The notes below the pieces were generated by a model that was not told the origin of the DNA, ran no database searches, and was given only the letters and a program-made list of their open reading frames with translations. A stretch of 64,000 bases of DNA from Sphingobacteriaceae bacterium GW460-11-11-14-LB5 (GTDB lineage: Bacteria > Bacteroidota > Bacteroidia > Sphingobacteriales > Sphingobacteriaceae): positions 2,666,001-2,730,000 of the forward strand of contig CP021237.1 in assembly GCA_002151545.1 (NCBI GenBank). Reading direction: 5' to 3'. Positions within the stretch are counted from its first letter, which is position 1. The number at the start of each line of letters is the position of its first letter. A program made the translations under genes and the position numbers. This document shows, in pieces, positions 8,987 to 17,472 of this stretch.

Positions 8987-9406
8987 ATGTCTCGTCGTCC
9001 CCTATGTTTAACTGCATTTTTAATGCTTCTTGGATTACTATTTTCAAAAAAAGCACATTCCGCAGATGATTTCCCTTATGGATGCAAGGTTTTTTACTCA
9101 GGTGCTGAAAGGGTTTTTACAGACTATTCTTCCACCGATGGAACGCAATCCAGGCATTATAGCACGTTAACCAATTATATTATTGGAGGCAACTCTTGCG
9201 AAGTCACCATATCTGCCAGCACTCCTTATCCGGGCGGATGTACTGTAGATGGGGTAACCACCGGACAAAATGTGACCATTACGGCTGTTGTAGACTGCCC
9301 CATAGATCATAACCTCTTCATCCTTTTTATAGCCAGTGTGATTTTGGGGACTTATATCATCAGGCAAAATACAAGAAGTTTTCTTTGGCCAAGTAAGTTT
9401 ATTTGA
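8987..9406 (+). CDS. Small exported protein with PID-type C-terminal sorting-like tail
   Basis: No known function. 139 residues. An N-terminal signal peptide (about 1-25, ending KKAHSA-DD) leads into a short Ser/Thr/Tyr-rich, cysteine-containing ectodomain. Four cysteines (in YGCKVF, NSCEVT, GGCTVD and DCPID) could pair. The C-terminus is tripartite: a C-P-I-D motif, a hydrophobic stretch LFILFIASVILGTYII, then basic RQNTR. This resembles the PID-type sorting tails of Bacteroidota surface proteins, an inference from motif shape only. A preceding 252-bp gap holds no other gene. Confidence 0.65.
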   Translation: MSRRPLCLTAFLMLLGLLFSKKAHSADDFPYGCKVFYSGAERVFTDYSSTDGTQSRHYSTLTNYIIGGNSCEVTISASTPYPGGCTVDGVTTGQNVTITAVVDCPIDHNLFILFIASVILGTYIIRQNTRSFLWPSKFI

Positions 9407-9500
9407 CTGTTGAATAGCTAATTCTTTACAATTTAGGATTGTTATTGATTATTAGTGTCTGATATATTTAATAGCTTTATGTATCATTTGCCTGAAAACG

Positions 9501-9827
9501 ATGAAACACGATTTATTTTTTGAGCAGGTTTGGGATTTAACCAGAGAAATACCCAAAGGTAGGGTCACTTCATATGGTGCAATTGCAAAAGCTATTGGTG
9601 CGCCTAACCTATCGAGAATGGTGGCCAGAGCCATAGGCGCTTGTGGTGCAGCACAAACTCCGGTGCCTTATTATAGGGTAATCAGTAGCAATGGCTTGCT
9701 CAGCGGTGATCCATCATCAACAGCTAAAAGACAGGAACTTCTCGAAAATGAAGGCGTTCAAATTAAAAACCTGAAAGTTCAAAACCTTAAAAAGGTATTC
9801 TGGGACCCTTTAGTTGATATGGAATAA
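9501..9827 (+). CDS. Alkyltransferase-like protein (MGMT fold, no acceptor cysteine)
   Basis: Small MGMT-like DNA-binding protein of the ATL type, 108 residues. ATLs bind O6-alkylguanine, flip it and hand it to nucleotide excision repair instead of removing the alkyl group. The nucleotide-rotating Tyr (Y25 in VTSYGAIAKAIG) and the intercalating Arg finger (R39 in SRMVARAIG) are at the expected places. The PCHRV acceptor motif reads PYYRV (residues 56-60), so the methyl-accepting cysteine is replaced by Tyr and the following His is also Tyr. Cytosolic, monocistronic. Confidence 0.88.
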   Translation: MKHDLFFEQVWDLTREIPKGRVTSYGAIAKAIGAPNLSRMVARAIGACGAAQTPVPYYRVISSNGLLSGDPSSTAKRQELLENEGVQIKNLKVQNLKKVFWDPLVDME

Positions 9828-9935
9828 GTATTACGGTTAAAGTTTGATAATCCATCTTTTTATTTCATGGGATTTTAACAGCCTAAAATGCGATGTTATA
9901 TCGAATAAAGCATTTAGTAATTACAATAGCTTTCT

Positions 9936-9943
9936 TATCTTTG
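9936..9943 (+). promoter_or_regulatory. Candidate -7 element for lysS
   Basis: TATCTTTG matches TAnnTTTG, with a TTTAG 18 nt upstream as a weak -33 candidate. It implies a leader of about 155 nt before lysS that contains the hairpin at 10072-10092. Confidence 0.4.
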
Positions 9944-10071
9944 CAACCATCGGTTTTATATGGATAGCTAATTGGTACTGAAAATTGAATTTTTTCCAAT
10001 ATTAATTCAAAATTTAATCAGCTAATTATTTCTTTTTCATTAAAGCACCAAAATTTAACAATAACAAAAAA

Positions 10072-10092
10072 TGCAAAAGCATTACTTTTGCA
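10072..10092 (+). promoter_or_regulatory. Hairpin in the lysS leader
   Basis: TGCAAAAG (10072-10079) pairs with CTTTTGCA (10085-10092) across a 5-nt loop, 13 nt ahead of the lysS start codon. A weaker TTGAATT/AATTCAA stem is at 9985-10010. They could shape translation initiation; no known riboswitch or T-box is recognisable. Confidence 0.4.
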
Positions 10093-10105
10093 AAAAATAC
10101 CTGAA

Positions 10106-11815
10106 ATGAGTATAGGATTATCAGAACAAGAAGTATTACGACGTGAGTCGCTAAAACAATTACGTGCGTTAGGCATTGAGCCTTATCCTGCAGAAGCATA
10201 TGAAGTAAATGCATATGCTGCAGATATATTAGCTAATTATGAAGTAGATAAGACAGCATACAAGACGGTAGTATTAGCAGGTAGAATTATGAGCCGTAAT
10301 ATTATGGGTGCGGCCTCTTTTACGGAGTTACAGGATTCTACCGGCAGAATTCAGATCTACTTAAAACGCGATGAACTTTGTCCTGGTGATGATAAAACCT
10401 TATACAATACCGTATTTAAAAAACTTTTAGATATCGGCGATTTCATCGGGGTTAAAGGATACGTATTCACGACACAAACAGGAGAAATTTCTGTGCATGT
10501 TACCGAATTTAAGGTGCTTTCTAAATCACTACGTCCTTTACCAATCGTTAAACGCGATGATGAAGGTAATGTTTACGATGGATTTACCAATCCGGAATTA
10601 CGTTACCGCATGCGTTACGTTGATTTAACAGTAAACCCTGATTTTAAACAGATCTTCATCAAACGCAGCAAGGTGATTAACACCATGCGCAACTATTTTG
10701 ACAACCAGGGTTGGATGGAAGTGGAAACCCCTATCCTGCAGCCTATCCATGGTGGTGCTGCCGCGCGTCCTTTTGCCACACACCACAATACTTTAGATAT
10801 GCCGCTTTATTTGCGTATTGCAAACGAGCTATATTTAAAAAGATTAATCGTTGCCGGTTTTGATGGTGTATATGAATTCGGTAAAATGTTCCGTAATGAA
10901 GGAATGGACCGTACGCATAACCCTGAATTTACTTCAATGGAAATTTACGTGGCCTACAAAGATTATATCTGGATGATGGCTATGGTTGAAGAATGTTTAG
11001 AAAAAGTAGCGATTGCCACAACGGGTGCAAGTGTAGTTAAAGTGGGTGCTAACGAAATTAATTTTGAAGGACCGTATGAAAAACTAACCATGTACGAGTC
11101 TATTCAAAAATATACAGGAATTGATGTTTCGGCGATGACTGAAGAAGAAATTGCCCAAACCTGTAAAGATTTAGGTATCGAAATAGATGATACAATGGGC
11201 CGTGGAAAATTAATTGATGAAATTTTCGGGGCTAAAGTTGAAGCGAATTTAATCCAGCCAACCTACATTACCGACTACCCTATCGAAATGACGCCATTGG
11301 CTAAAAAGCACCGTACTGCTGAAGGCCTGGTAGAACGTTTTGAGTTATTTGTTAACGGTAAAGAGATTGCGAATGCTTATTCAGAATTAAACGATCCTAT
11401 CGATCAAAAAGAGCGTTTAGAAGATCAGTTAAAATTAGCTGCCCGCGGAGATGACGAGGCGATGGCGATGGATGATGATTTTGTTCGTGCGCTGGAATAT
11501 GGCATGCCGCCAACTTCAGGCTTAGGCATAGGTATTGACCGCTTGGTGATGTTAATGACCAACCAAAGCACCATTCAGGAAGTTTTATTTTTCCCGCAGA
11601 TGCGTCCGGAGAAAAAGAAAATAGAAATGACACCAGAAGAAACAGCATTATATGCACTGGTTTCGGAAGGCGAACAAGCTTTGTTAACCGAAGTAAAAGG
11701 CAAACTGGCCGATTGGAGTAACAAAAAATGGGATACAACCTTAAAAGCTTTAACCGCAAAAGGAATCCTGAAAGTTGCCAAAACGGATGATGGTTTATTC
11801 CTATCGCATAAATAG
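10106..11815 (+). CDS. lysS: Lysyl-tRNA synthetase, class II
   Basis: Charges tRNA-Lys with lysine. The ATG at 10106 ([16 protein letters not shown]) is preferred over an in-frame TTG six codons upstream, giving 569 residues. An N-terminal OB-fold anticodon-binding domain (about 50-170) is followed by the class II core with motif 2 ([20 protein letters not shown]) and motif 3 ([16 protein letters not shown]). A C-terminal extension of about 60 residues beyond LFFPQMRPE is present, as is usual in Bacteroidota LysRS. Confidence 0.96.
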   Translation: MSIGLSEQEVLRRESLKQLRALGIEPYPAEAYEVNAYAADILANYEVDKTAYKTVVLAGRIMSRNIMGAASFTELQDSTGRIQIYLKRDELCPGDDKTLYNTVFKKLLDIGDFIGVKGYVFTTQTGEISVHVTEFKVLSKSLRPLPIVKRDDEGNVYDGFTNPELRYRMRYVDLTVNPDFKQIFIKRSKVINTMRNYFDNQGWMEVETPILQPIHGGAAARPFATHHNTLDMPLYLRIANELYLKRLIVAGFDGVYEFGKMFRNEGMDRTHNPEFTSMEIYVAYKDYIWMMAMVEECLEKVAIATTGASVVKVGANEINFEGPYEKLTMYESIQKYTGIDVSAMTEEEIAQTCKDLGIEIDDTMGRGKLIDEIFGAKVEANLIQPTYITDYPIEMTPLAKKHRTAEGLVERFELFVNGKEIANAYSELNDPIDQKERLEDQLKLAARGDDEAMAMDDDFVRALEYGMPPTSGLGIGIDRLVMLMTNQSTIQEVLFFPQMRPEKKKIEMTPEETALYALVSEGEQALLTEVKGKLADWSNKKWDTTLKALTAKGILKVAKTDDGLFLSHK

Positions 11816-11878
11816 TCGAATCGGAGCCCCAAAAAGGGAATTACGGATTTGATTTTAACAAAAACATAACATAAACTT

Positions 11879-11913
11879 AAAAGGCTTGCTAACAATTGTT
11901 TAGCAAGCCTTTT
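11879..11913 (+). terminator. Terminator of lysS
   Basis: AAAAGGCTTGCTAA (11879-11892) pairs with TTAGCAAGCCTTTT (11900-11913) around a short loop. Perfect stem with a T-run, 63 nt after the stop codon. Confidence 0.85.
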
Positions 11914-11952
11914 CTATATTTACAGCAATCGATAATTAAAAATCATTGCGAT

Positions 11953-12165
11953 ATGAATACGTCAAGTTTAGAAATCAACGAGAGAGAATACTGCATTAAA
12001 TTAAGCAAAGATGCTTTTGATTTAACGCTGGTACGCCAATTAATTAAAAGAATCCAAGCCGAAGCTTTATTTTTCTCAAGAGTACAAGCCGAAGAAGAAG
12101 ATATCTTAAGCAAAAGAGCCCAAAGAGAAGAATTAGAAGGATTCGATTATTTAGGAGATAAATAG
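11953..12165 (+). CDS. Small hypothetical protein, 70 residues
   Basis: Not recognised. From the ATG at 11953 it reads MNTSSLEINEREYCIKL and then a charged, helix-prone chain with LIKRIQAEALFFSRVQAEEE and an acidic C-terminus. No signal peptide or membrane segment. The frame continues upstream into the lysS terminator, which rules out the longer version. It follows that terminator by 39 nt and may have its own promoter. Codon use looks normal for the region, so I think it is real. Confidence 0.6.
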   Translation: MNTSSLEINEREYCIKLSKDAFDLTLVRQLIKRIQAEALFFSRVQAEEEDILSKRAQREELEGFDYLGDK

Positions 12166-12268
12166 TCTCTTTTCAGTTGGCAATTTCCAGTTAGCAGTTA
12201 ATTTAACGGTTAACCGGCTAACCGCTTTAGACAATTAACCAGTTAAGCAATTTATACAGTTACCCTGA

Positions 12269-12823
12269 TTAATCTACCTCCAAAGTTCCCTCTACAGAAT
12301 CATCCATTGTTTTTCCTGTAATTACCGACGCTGCCATTTTTAAGAATGCTACTGCAGTGCCGTGTTTGGTATCCCAGTAATATCCCTCCGAAGGGATAAC
12401 CTTAATCAAGGTAATATCCGGATCGTCTTTCCCGCCCTGAAACCAGGTTTTAATAAACGGACTCCAAAGTTCATCAATTTTGGCCTGATCCCTGCTGATT
12501 TCCGAAATGCCATAAATATTTACAAAACCCGAATGTGCTCCAGCCTGGAACAATAAATGTGTAAAAGGATCAGTAGAAATCTCTTCATTTTTATGACTGT
12601 CTTTCATACTCATAAACCAGATATTCCCTTCATCATCAACCTGTTGAATAGCCATTGGTCTTACCGATAAAGGTATGCCTGTTTTAATATTGGTACAGAA
12701 AAAACAGCTTTCAGCCTTTTCAGCTAAAGTTCTCAGCTTTTCGATGGCTGCTTTACCGTCCAAATCTTTAATATTATTTTCTTCCTGAGTATTATTGGTA
12801 CTCCCTTCTTGTGATGTTGCCAT
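12269..12823 (-). CDS. Pyridoxamine 5'-phosphate oxidase-like general stress protein
   Basis: Probable cytosolic flavin-binding split-barrel protein of the general stress protein 26 group, 184 residues. The first ~20 residues are polar and low complexity (STNNTQEENN). The split barrel follows, with SVRPMAIQQVDDEGNIWFMS and DITLIKVIPSEGYYWDTKHG, which are typical of the group. Its substrate is not known, and FMN or F420 binding is assumed from the fold. Monocistronic. Flanking gaps contain decayed short repeats (AGTTGGCAATTTCCAGTTAG on the 3' side). Confidence 0.82.
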   Translation of the reverse strand: MATSQEGSTNNTQEENNIKDLDGKAAIEKLRTLAEKAESCFFCTNIKTGIPLSVRPMAIQQVDDEGNIWFMSMKDSHKNEEISTDPFTHLLFQAGAHSGFVNIYGISEISRDQAKIDELWSPFIKTWFQGGKDDPDITLIKVIPSEGYYWDTKHGTAVAFLKMAASVITGKTMDDSVEGTLEVD

Positions 12824-13007
12824 AGGATTAAGATTTTATATTAACTACAATGGAAAGTAGAATTTGGTTTTGAGTTTTTGCGGAAAGCGGACGGCGGAGA
12901 GCGGAAAGCGAAAGGCGCTCAGCGATGAGTGTTTAGCACAGCCACATAGAATAGATTTATTGATCTGTAGTTATGGATTTTTTAATGAAAGGCAATATCT
13001 TTAATCA

Positions 13008-13505
13008 ATGAATATCAAAAAACCGCAACCATTTAAAGCTGAAATTAAAATTATAGGCATTAATCCTTTTGTATTTGTACCGGAAGAAGTATTAAACTAT
13101 GTTTTTCATCAGGCCGGGAAAGACAAAGGTCAGCTGCCGGTTACCATGAAAATTGATGGGCATGAGTTTAAGCAAACCCTGGTAAAGTACGCCGGCGACT
13201 GGCGTTTGTACCTGAATACGCCAATGCGAAAAGCAGCAGACAAAGATGTTGGAGATAGCGCAATCTTCGAAATAGCATTTGATACTGAAGTGCGTTCAAT
13301 AACCATGCACCCGAAACTGGAAGAAGCTCTGGCGGAAAGTAAAGCGGCTAAAGCGATATTTGATGGCCTTGCACCCTATTTGCAAAAAGAAATTATACGT
13401 TACATCGCCAACCTTAAAACGGAAGAATCAGTAGAGAAAAATGTTAAAAAGGCAATCGGTTTTCTGTTGGGTGAAGAAAGATTTATCGGAAGGGACCCTT
13501 TGTAA
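13008..13505 (+). CDS. DUF1905 / YdeI-OmpD-associated family protein
   Basis: 165 residues, probably cytosolic. The N-terminal ~95 residues match DUF1905 (FKAEIKIIGINPFVFVPEEV, then VKYAGDWRLYLNTPMRKAA). The C-terminal ~60 residues match the YdeI/OmpD-associated (OmdA) helical domain (YLQKEIIRYIANLKTEESVE). The function of this family is not established. The gene is followed directly by an inverted-repeat element. Confidence 0.8.
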   Translation: MNIKKPQPFKAEIKIIGINPFVFVPEEVLNYVFHQAGKDKGQLPVTMKIDGHEFKQTLVKYAGDWRLYLNTPMRKAADKDVGDSAIFEIAFDTEVRSITMHPKLEEALAESKAAKAIFDGLAPYLQKEIIRYIANLKTEESVEKNVKKAIGFLLGEERFIGRDPL

Positions 13506-13508
13506 GAG

Positions 13509-13631
13509 AATTCGTCATGGAGGTACGACAGCCTGCTCCGACTTTTCAGGAAAGCAATCTTATAACAATCGCTAACCCATAGTAGTAAGATTGCTTCCTC
13601 GCCTGAAAAAGCCTCATCGCAATGACGAATT
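13509..13631. repeat. MITE-like long inverted repeat
   Basis: 123 bp bounded by AATTCGTCAT (13509-13518) and ATGACGAATT (13622-13631). Inner arms TTTTCAGG (13543-13550) / CCTGAAAA (13602-13609) and AAGCAATCTTA (13552-13562) / TAAGATTGCTT (13586-13596) continue the fold. It resembles the widespread GTCATTGCGAGG...AAGCAATC class of bacterial intergenic repeats. The rest of the 371-bp gap (13632-13876) holds only a terminator near its end. Confidence 0.75.
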
Positions 13632-13823
13632 TTATTGTTCAGAATGATTTATATTTTGAACACCAAGCTTTTTATGCACAGCCTCTTCATTATAAACCTG
13701 ATAGTAGCGAACACGATCCCGTTCTTCGTCGGGAGGCGTAAAGCGGATAGCAGGACTGCCGCTCCCGAAGAAATACAACCCTTCCGTTTTCAAATCAAAA
13801 AAGACCACACAAAACTAAATAAA

Positions 13824-13854
13824 ACAAAAAAGCCATCTCAAATCTGAAATGGCT
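13824..13854 (-). terminator. Terminator of the TPR-like membrane protein gene
   Basis: AGCCAT-C-TCA (13831-13840) pairs with TGA-A-ATGGCT (13845-13854). On the minus strand it ends in six T. Confidence 0.7.
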
Positions 13855-13876
13855 CTATACACGATGTAATCGATTA

Positions 13877-14416
13877 TTATCTGTAACGAACTTGCTGTTG
13901 CTTATCCATCATGCCCATCTGATCTTTCATTTGTTTAATCTGATCGGCCAGTAATTTATTTTTATCTGCTTTTTTCGCTTCAGCAAGATACATGGTTGCT
14001 TCGCGTTTGTTACGTTTAGCCATTGCAATACCTGCTAAACTTAATTTTGCCAAAGCAATGTTATGATCCATCTGCATACCTAATGCAAGCGATTTTTTGA
14101 AATATTTCTCACTCTGCATCGGCGCTGTTCTGCTTTCAATTAACCCGATTAATAAGTTATAATAACCATGTTGAACTTTAATCAACTGCGTTTCGTAATT
14201 CGTAATACGGTCTAAAAACATTTTTGCTTTAGGCATGTTATCTTTTCTAAGGAACCATTGTGCTAAAAGCATGTTTTCATTAAAGAAATAAGTTACCAGT
14301 ACAATTATCCCCAGTAAAATGGCAACAATGCCCCATGGCCAGAAACCGAAAATAAACAAAGCTACTGCGCCACCCAGTAAAGCAAACCCCGCAATTAATC
14401 TGATAATATTTGGCAT
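13877..14416 (-). CDS. Membrane protein with TPR-like cytosolic tail
   Basis: About 179 residues from the ATG at 14416 (MPNIIRLIAGFALLGG). Two adjacent transmembrane helices (about 4-24 and 27-45) recall DUF2892. They are followed by a helical region, about 50-165, with TPR-like spacing (KAKMFLDRITNYE, YFKKSLALGMQMDHNIAL, REATMYLAEAKKADKN). The tail is Met/Gln rich. It may act as a scaffold at the inner membrane; the role is unknown. An in-frame upstream Met (10 residues earlier) is less likely. Confidence 0.7.
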   Translation of the reverse strand: MPNIIRLIAGFALLGGAVALFIFGFWPWGIVAILLGIIVLVTYFFNENMLLAQWFLRKDNMPKAKMFLDRITNYETQLIKVQHGYYNLLIGLIESRTAPMQSEKYFKKSLALGMQMDHNIALAKLSLAGIAMAKRNKREATMYLAEAKKADKNKLLADQIKQMKDQMGMMDKQQQVRYR

Positions 14417-14531
14417 AAATTTTATTCTAATTATTTTTTTTTGCAAATATCGTGTTTAAATGGCAGAAATTAGATTTTAAAACAATAATTTCATTAAAAA
14501 TTTAAAAGCTCAAAAAAACCATCTCGTAAAT

Positions 14532-15050
14532 ATGAAAATCCTCTTATCTATAACCCTAATCGTACTTGCAATGAATGTTTCTGCACAAGATGTTAATAAA
14601 AAAATACACGATCAAGTCCACAACAAAGACATATTAATTAATACTTGTACACGTGAGGGCATTACAACCTTTCCTGAGTTCAAAGAAATGTACGATCCAC
14701 TTTACGCAGCATATGTACCGGATGCAGCTACCCTGATTGAACTGAAAAAACTGGTTAAAAACGAAAAAATCAAAATTGTTTTAGGCACCTGGTGTGGCGA
14801 CAGTAAAGCAAACGTTCCAAACTTTTTTAAAATTTTAGACGCCTTACACTTTAAAGAGAAAAACGTAGAAATTATTGCGGTTGACGGAAATAAAAAAGCT
14901 GAAAACGGTATTATAGATGGTCTGGATATTGTTAGGGTACCAACTTTTATTGTTTTGGATAAAAAAGGAAAAGAACTGGGGAGAATTATAGAGGGTGCGA
15001 AAACAACCCTTGAAGGTGATTTGTTAGCTATTTACAAGAAAAAATCTTAA
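14532..15050 (+). CDS. Exported thioredoxin-like protein with single active-site cysteine
   Basis: 172 residues with a signal peptide (about 1-18, NVSAQ-D), so periplasmic. The thioredoxin fold carries GTWCGDSKANVP in place of WCxxC, leaving only one active-site cysteine (CGDS), and the cis-Pro loop is VRVPTFIVLD. A monothiol site cannot do a normal dithiol exchange on its own, so a role as a chaperone or in mixed-disulfide chemistry is possible. No partner gene is adjacent. Confidence 0.82.
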   Translation: MKILLSITLIVLAMNVSAQDVNKKIHDQVHNKDILINTCTREGITTFPEFKEMYDPLYAAYVPDAATLIELKKLVKNEKIKIVLGTWCGDSKANVPNFFKILDALHFKEKNVEIIAVDGNKKAENGIIDGLDIVRVPTFIVLDKKGKELGRIIEGAKTTLEGDLLAIYKKKS

Positions 15051-15250
15051 ACTTTTTGAGATAATTTTGGTTCATAGTTTAATGGTCCATAGTTGATAGC
15101 CTAGGAGTTCAGAACCTGAGGGCTTAATACTTACGGGATCATCGTTTAATGGTTGATGAATAATAGCCTATCACCTGACTGACACCAACCATTGCCCATA
15201 AATTATTAAACCATCAACCATATTACATCACACATCTTACATCAAAAAAC

Positions 15251-15931
15251 ATGTCTGCAGCATTAGAACCAGGTTGGTTAGCCGTTTTAGAAGAAGAATT
15301 TGAAAAAGACTACATGAAAAGCATTAAGTCTTTTTTACAGGAGGAAAAAAACAATGGTGCAATGGTTTATCCAAAAGGCACTGATATTTTCAATGCATTA
15401 AACACCACACCATTTGACAAGGTAAAGGTTGTCATTTTAGGTCAGGATCCCTATCATGGTGTTGGCCAGGCACACGGCCTATCCTTTTCAGTGCAACGCG
15501 GTGTTGCGGTTCCGCCATCACTAAAAAACATTTATAAGGAGCTGGAAACGGATATTGAAGGTTTTAAAACACCAAACCACGGGCATTTAACACACTGGGC
15601 AGAGCAAGGCGTATTATTGTTAAACGCTACTTTAACCGTTCGTGCTTCAGAAGCAGGCTCGCATCAAAACCGCGGCTGGGAAATTTTTACTGATGAAATT
15701 ATTAAGGCTTTATCTCAAAAACGCGAACATATCGTATTTCTGTTATGGGGTAAATATGCACAGCAAAAAGCGGCTTTAATCGATCAGAAAAAACATTATG
15801 TGCTTACCGCTGCCCATCCATCGCCTTTTTCGGCTTACAATGGTTTCTTCGGATCGAAACATTTTTCCAAAGCAAATCAGCTTTTAGTACAGAACAATTT
15901 AACACCTATCGACTGGAACTTACCGGCCTGA
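15251..15931 (+). CDS. ung: Uracil-DNA glycosylase, family 1
   Basis: Removes uracil from DNA in base excision repair. 226 residues. The water-activating Asp is D66 in GQDPYHG, the uracil pocket includes HGLSFSV, and the minor-groove loop is H189-PSPFSAYNG. The 200-bp gap in front contains decayed repeats of GGTTCATAGTTTAATGG type. The stop overlaps the next start (TGATG, 1-nt overlap), which suggests translational coupling. Confidence 0.97.
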   Translation: MSAALEPGWLAVLEEEFEKDYMKSIKSFLQEEKNNGAMVYPKGTDIFNALNTTPFDKVKVVILGQDPYHGVGQAHGLSFSVQRGVAVPPSLKNIYKELETDIEGFKTPNHGHLTHWAEQGVLLLNATLTVRASEAGSHQNRGWEIFTDEIIKALSQKREHIVFLLWGKYAQQKAALIDQKKHYVLTAAHPSPFSAYNGFFGSKHFSKANQLLVQNNLTPIDWNLPA

Positions 15932-16596
15932 TGAACACTTATTTTATCAGCGGTTTAGGTGCCGATAAAAGAATTTTTTCTAAGCTAAAGCTGGATGAAA
16001 AGATCAATATCATTCATGTAAATTGGATAACCCCAAATAAAGACGAATCATTAGCTTCATATGCTCAACGACTAAGTAGCGTTATAGACTTAAGCCAGCC
16101 TTTTGCCTTGGTAGGTGTTTCTTTTGGTGGGATGATTGCAGTAGAAATTGCTAAAATATTAAAGCCCGTAACAACAATAATAATATCGAGCACCATGTTA
16201 GCAGCCCAGTTGCCAACACTTTATCGTTTTGCAGGCCAGTTAGGCTTATTGAAGCTTATCCCTGCAAAACTCTTAAAATCTTCAAATAAACTTACTCAGC
16301 ATTACTACTTCGGTACGCGATCGAGCAATGAGAAAACTTTGCTAAGCAAAATTATAAAAGACACTGATCCTCATTTTTTGAAATGGGCCATCGGGAGTAT
16401 TTTAAGCTGGAGGAATACAATTAAACCAAATGGAATTTACCATATTCACGGCACCAACGATAAAATTTTATATGCTAAAACAGCACAACCAGATTTTATC
16501 ATCGAAAATGGTACCCATTTTATGGTTTATCAAAATGCTGAGGAAATTTCAGGAATTATTAATAGCGTAATATTGAATATCGTATCGTCATGCTGA
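15931..16596 (+). CDS. Alpha/beta hydrolase, coupled to ung
   Basis: Probable cytosolic serine hydrolase, 221 residues, substrate unknown. The nucleophile elbow is GVSFGG, the acid is likely in HGTNDKIL, and the His in NGTHFMVY. The start codon overlaps the ung stop codon. The last three codons (S-S-C) and the TGA come from a dispersed repeat that begins at 16586, so the original C-terminus may have been replaced by repeat DNA. Confidence 0.82.
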   Translation: MNTYFISGLGADKRIFSKLKLDEKINIIHVNWITPNKDESLASYAQRLSSVIDLSQPFALVGVSFGGMIAVEIAKILKPVTTIIISSTMLAAQLPTLYRFAGQLGLLKLIPAKLLKSSNKLTQHYYFGTRSSNEKTLLSKIIKDTDPHFLKWAIGSILSWRNTIKPNGIYHIHGTNDKILYAKTAQPDFIIENGTHFMVYQNAEEISGIINSVILNIVSSC

Positions 16597-16652
16597 ATTC
16601 ATTTCAGCATCTTTCTTGATATAAAGACCCTGAAATAAATTCAGGGTGACGG
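16586..16652. repeat. Dispersed inverted repeats, family I (two copies in a row)
   Basis: CGTCATGCTGAATTCATTTC with AGCATC is followed by AGACCCTGAAATAAATTCAG with GGTGACG. Each half is a short hairpin with GTCA at its outer end. The first reads into the end of the hydrolase gene. Confidence 0.75.
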
Positions 16653-16668
16653 ATTTATATAAAAAAAT

Positions 16669-16783
16669 CGTCATTTCGAGCGAAGTGCAACGCAGTCGAG
16701 AACCACGTAGTGCTCAGCGAAGCTAAATCTATTTAGATCTTTCTACAAAAAGTTCAAGACTACGCTACAGTCAAGATGACGAC
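16669..16783. repeat. Dispersed inverted repeat, family II (paired)
   Basis: CGTCATTTCGAGCGAAGTG, then GCAACGCAGTCGAGAACC on the left and a degenerate TACAGTCAAGATGACGAC on the right. Together with the family I pair it fills most of the 278-bp gap between the hydrolase and the Lrp gene, which has no other gene. Confidence 0.7.
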
Positions 16784-16874
16784 CGTTCTAATTAGCTCCA
16801 GGCAAAAAACATTTTAATCAAAAATCGGAATCGCGAAATCGATTGTGTTTAAAGTCTCTTTCAAGGATTTGGGT

Positions 16875-17345
16875 TTAATACTCCAAAGGCACAATCGGTT
16901 CTTTCTTTGTGGTCGACATGATCATCATCGTTTGGAAAGTTTTAACCACAGAAATCTTACTGATTTTATCCATAATTAAACGTTCGTACGCTTTAATGTC
17001 TTTTACATAAACCTTTAGCAAAAAATCGGCCTGACCAGTAACATGGTGACACTCTGTGATTTCTTTAATTTGATTTACTTCATCCAAAAAGATCTGGATG
17101 GTATTATTTTTATGAAAATCGAGTTGAATCTGAATAAAGGTTTTGATACCTAAACCTAGTTTTTCTTCATCTACCAATGCATGATAACTTTTAATATATC
17201 CTGCCATTTCAAGCTTGCGCACACGTTCTAAAGTTGGTGCCGGTGATAAACCAATTTCCTGCGATAAAAGCAAGTTGGTAATTCTTCCGTTTTCTTGAAG
17301 AATTCTTAAAATTTTAAAGTCAATTTTATCTAATTCAGATGCCAT
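16875..17345 (-). CDS. Lrp/AsnC family transcriptional regulator
   Basis: DNA-binding regulator responsive to amino acids. 156 residues. The N-terminal winged HTH covers about 5-60 (LDKIDFKILRILQENGRITN, then LSQEIGLSPAPTLERVRKLE), and the C-terminal RAM/ActR domain lies about 70-150 (CHHVTGQADFLLKVYVKDI). Divergent from the DtxR-type repressor, sharing a 127-bp intergenic region. A TATGTTTG -7 element (17378-17371) precedes it. The effector is unknown. Confidence 0.92.
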   Translation of the reverse strand: MASELDKIDFKILRILQENGRITNLLLSQEIGLSPAPTLERVRKLEMAGYIKSYHALVDEEKLGLGIKTFIQIQLDFHKNNTIQIFLDEVNQIKEITECHHVTGQADFLLKVYVKDIKAYERLIMDKISKISVVKTFQTMMIMSTTKKEPIVPLEY

Positions 17346-17370
17346 ATGGTGTTAAAGGTATTTGAGAATA

Positions 17371-17378
17371 CAAACATA
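17371..17378 (-). promoter_or_regulatory. -7 element of the Lrp-type gene
   Basis: Minus-strand TATGTTTG matches TAnnTTTG and lies 26 nt before the start codon. I see no good -33 TTG at the right distance. Confidence 0.4.
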
Positions 17379-17432
17379 ACCAAATTATATTCTAAATTTT
17401 AACATAATTTATCATATATATTTTAAATAAAA

Positions 17433-17454
17433 ATTTTTAGATTTACCTAAAAAT
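17433..17454 (+). promoter_or_regulatory. DtxR/MntR-like operator overlapping a promoter
   Basis: ATTTTTAG (17433-17440) and CTAAAAAT (17447-17454) form a perfect 8-bp inverted repeat around ATTTAC. The TTTAG...CCTAAA layout resembles known DtxR/MntR boxes. TAGATTTA (17438-17445) within it is one base from TAnnTTTG, so repressor binding would block the promoter. It lies 18 nt before the repressor gene, suggesting autoregulation of the repressor-transporter operon by metal. Confidence 0.55.
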
Positions 17455-17472
17455 AAAATTAGATAAACATAA

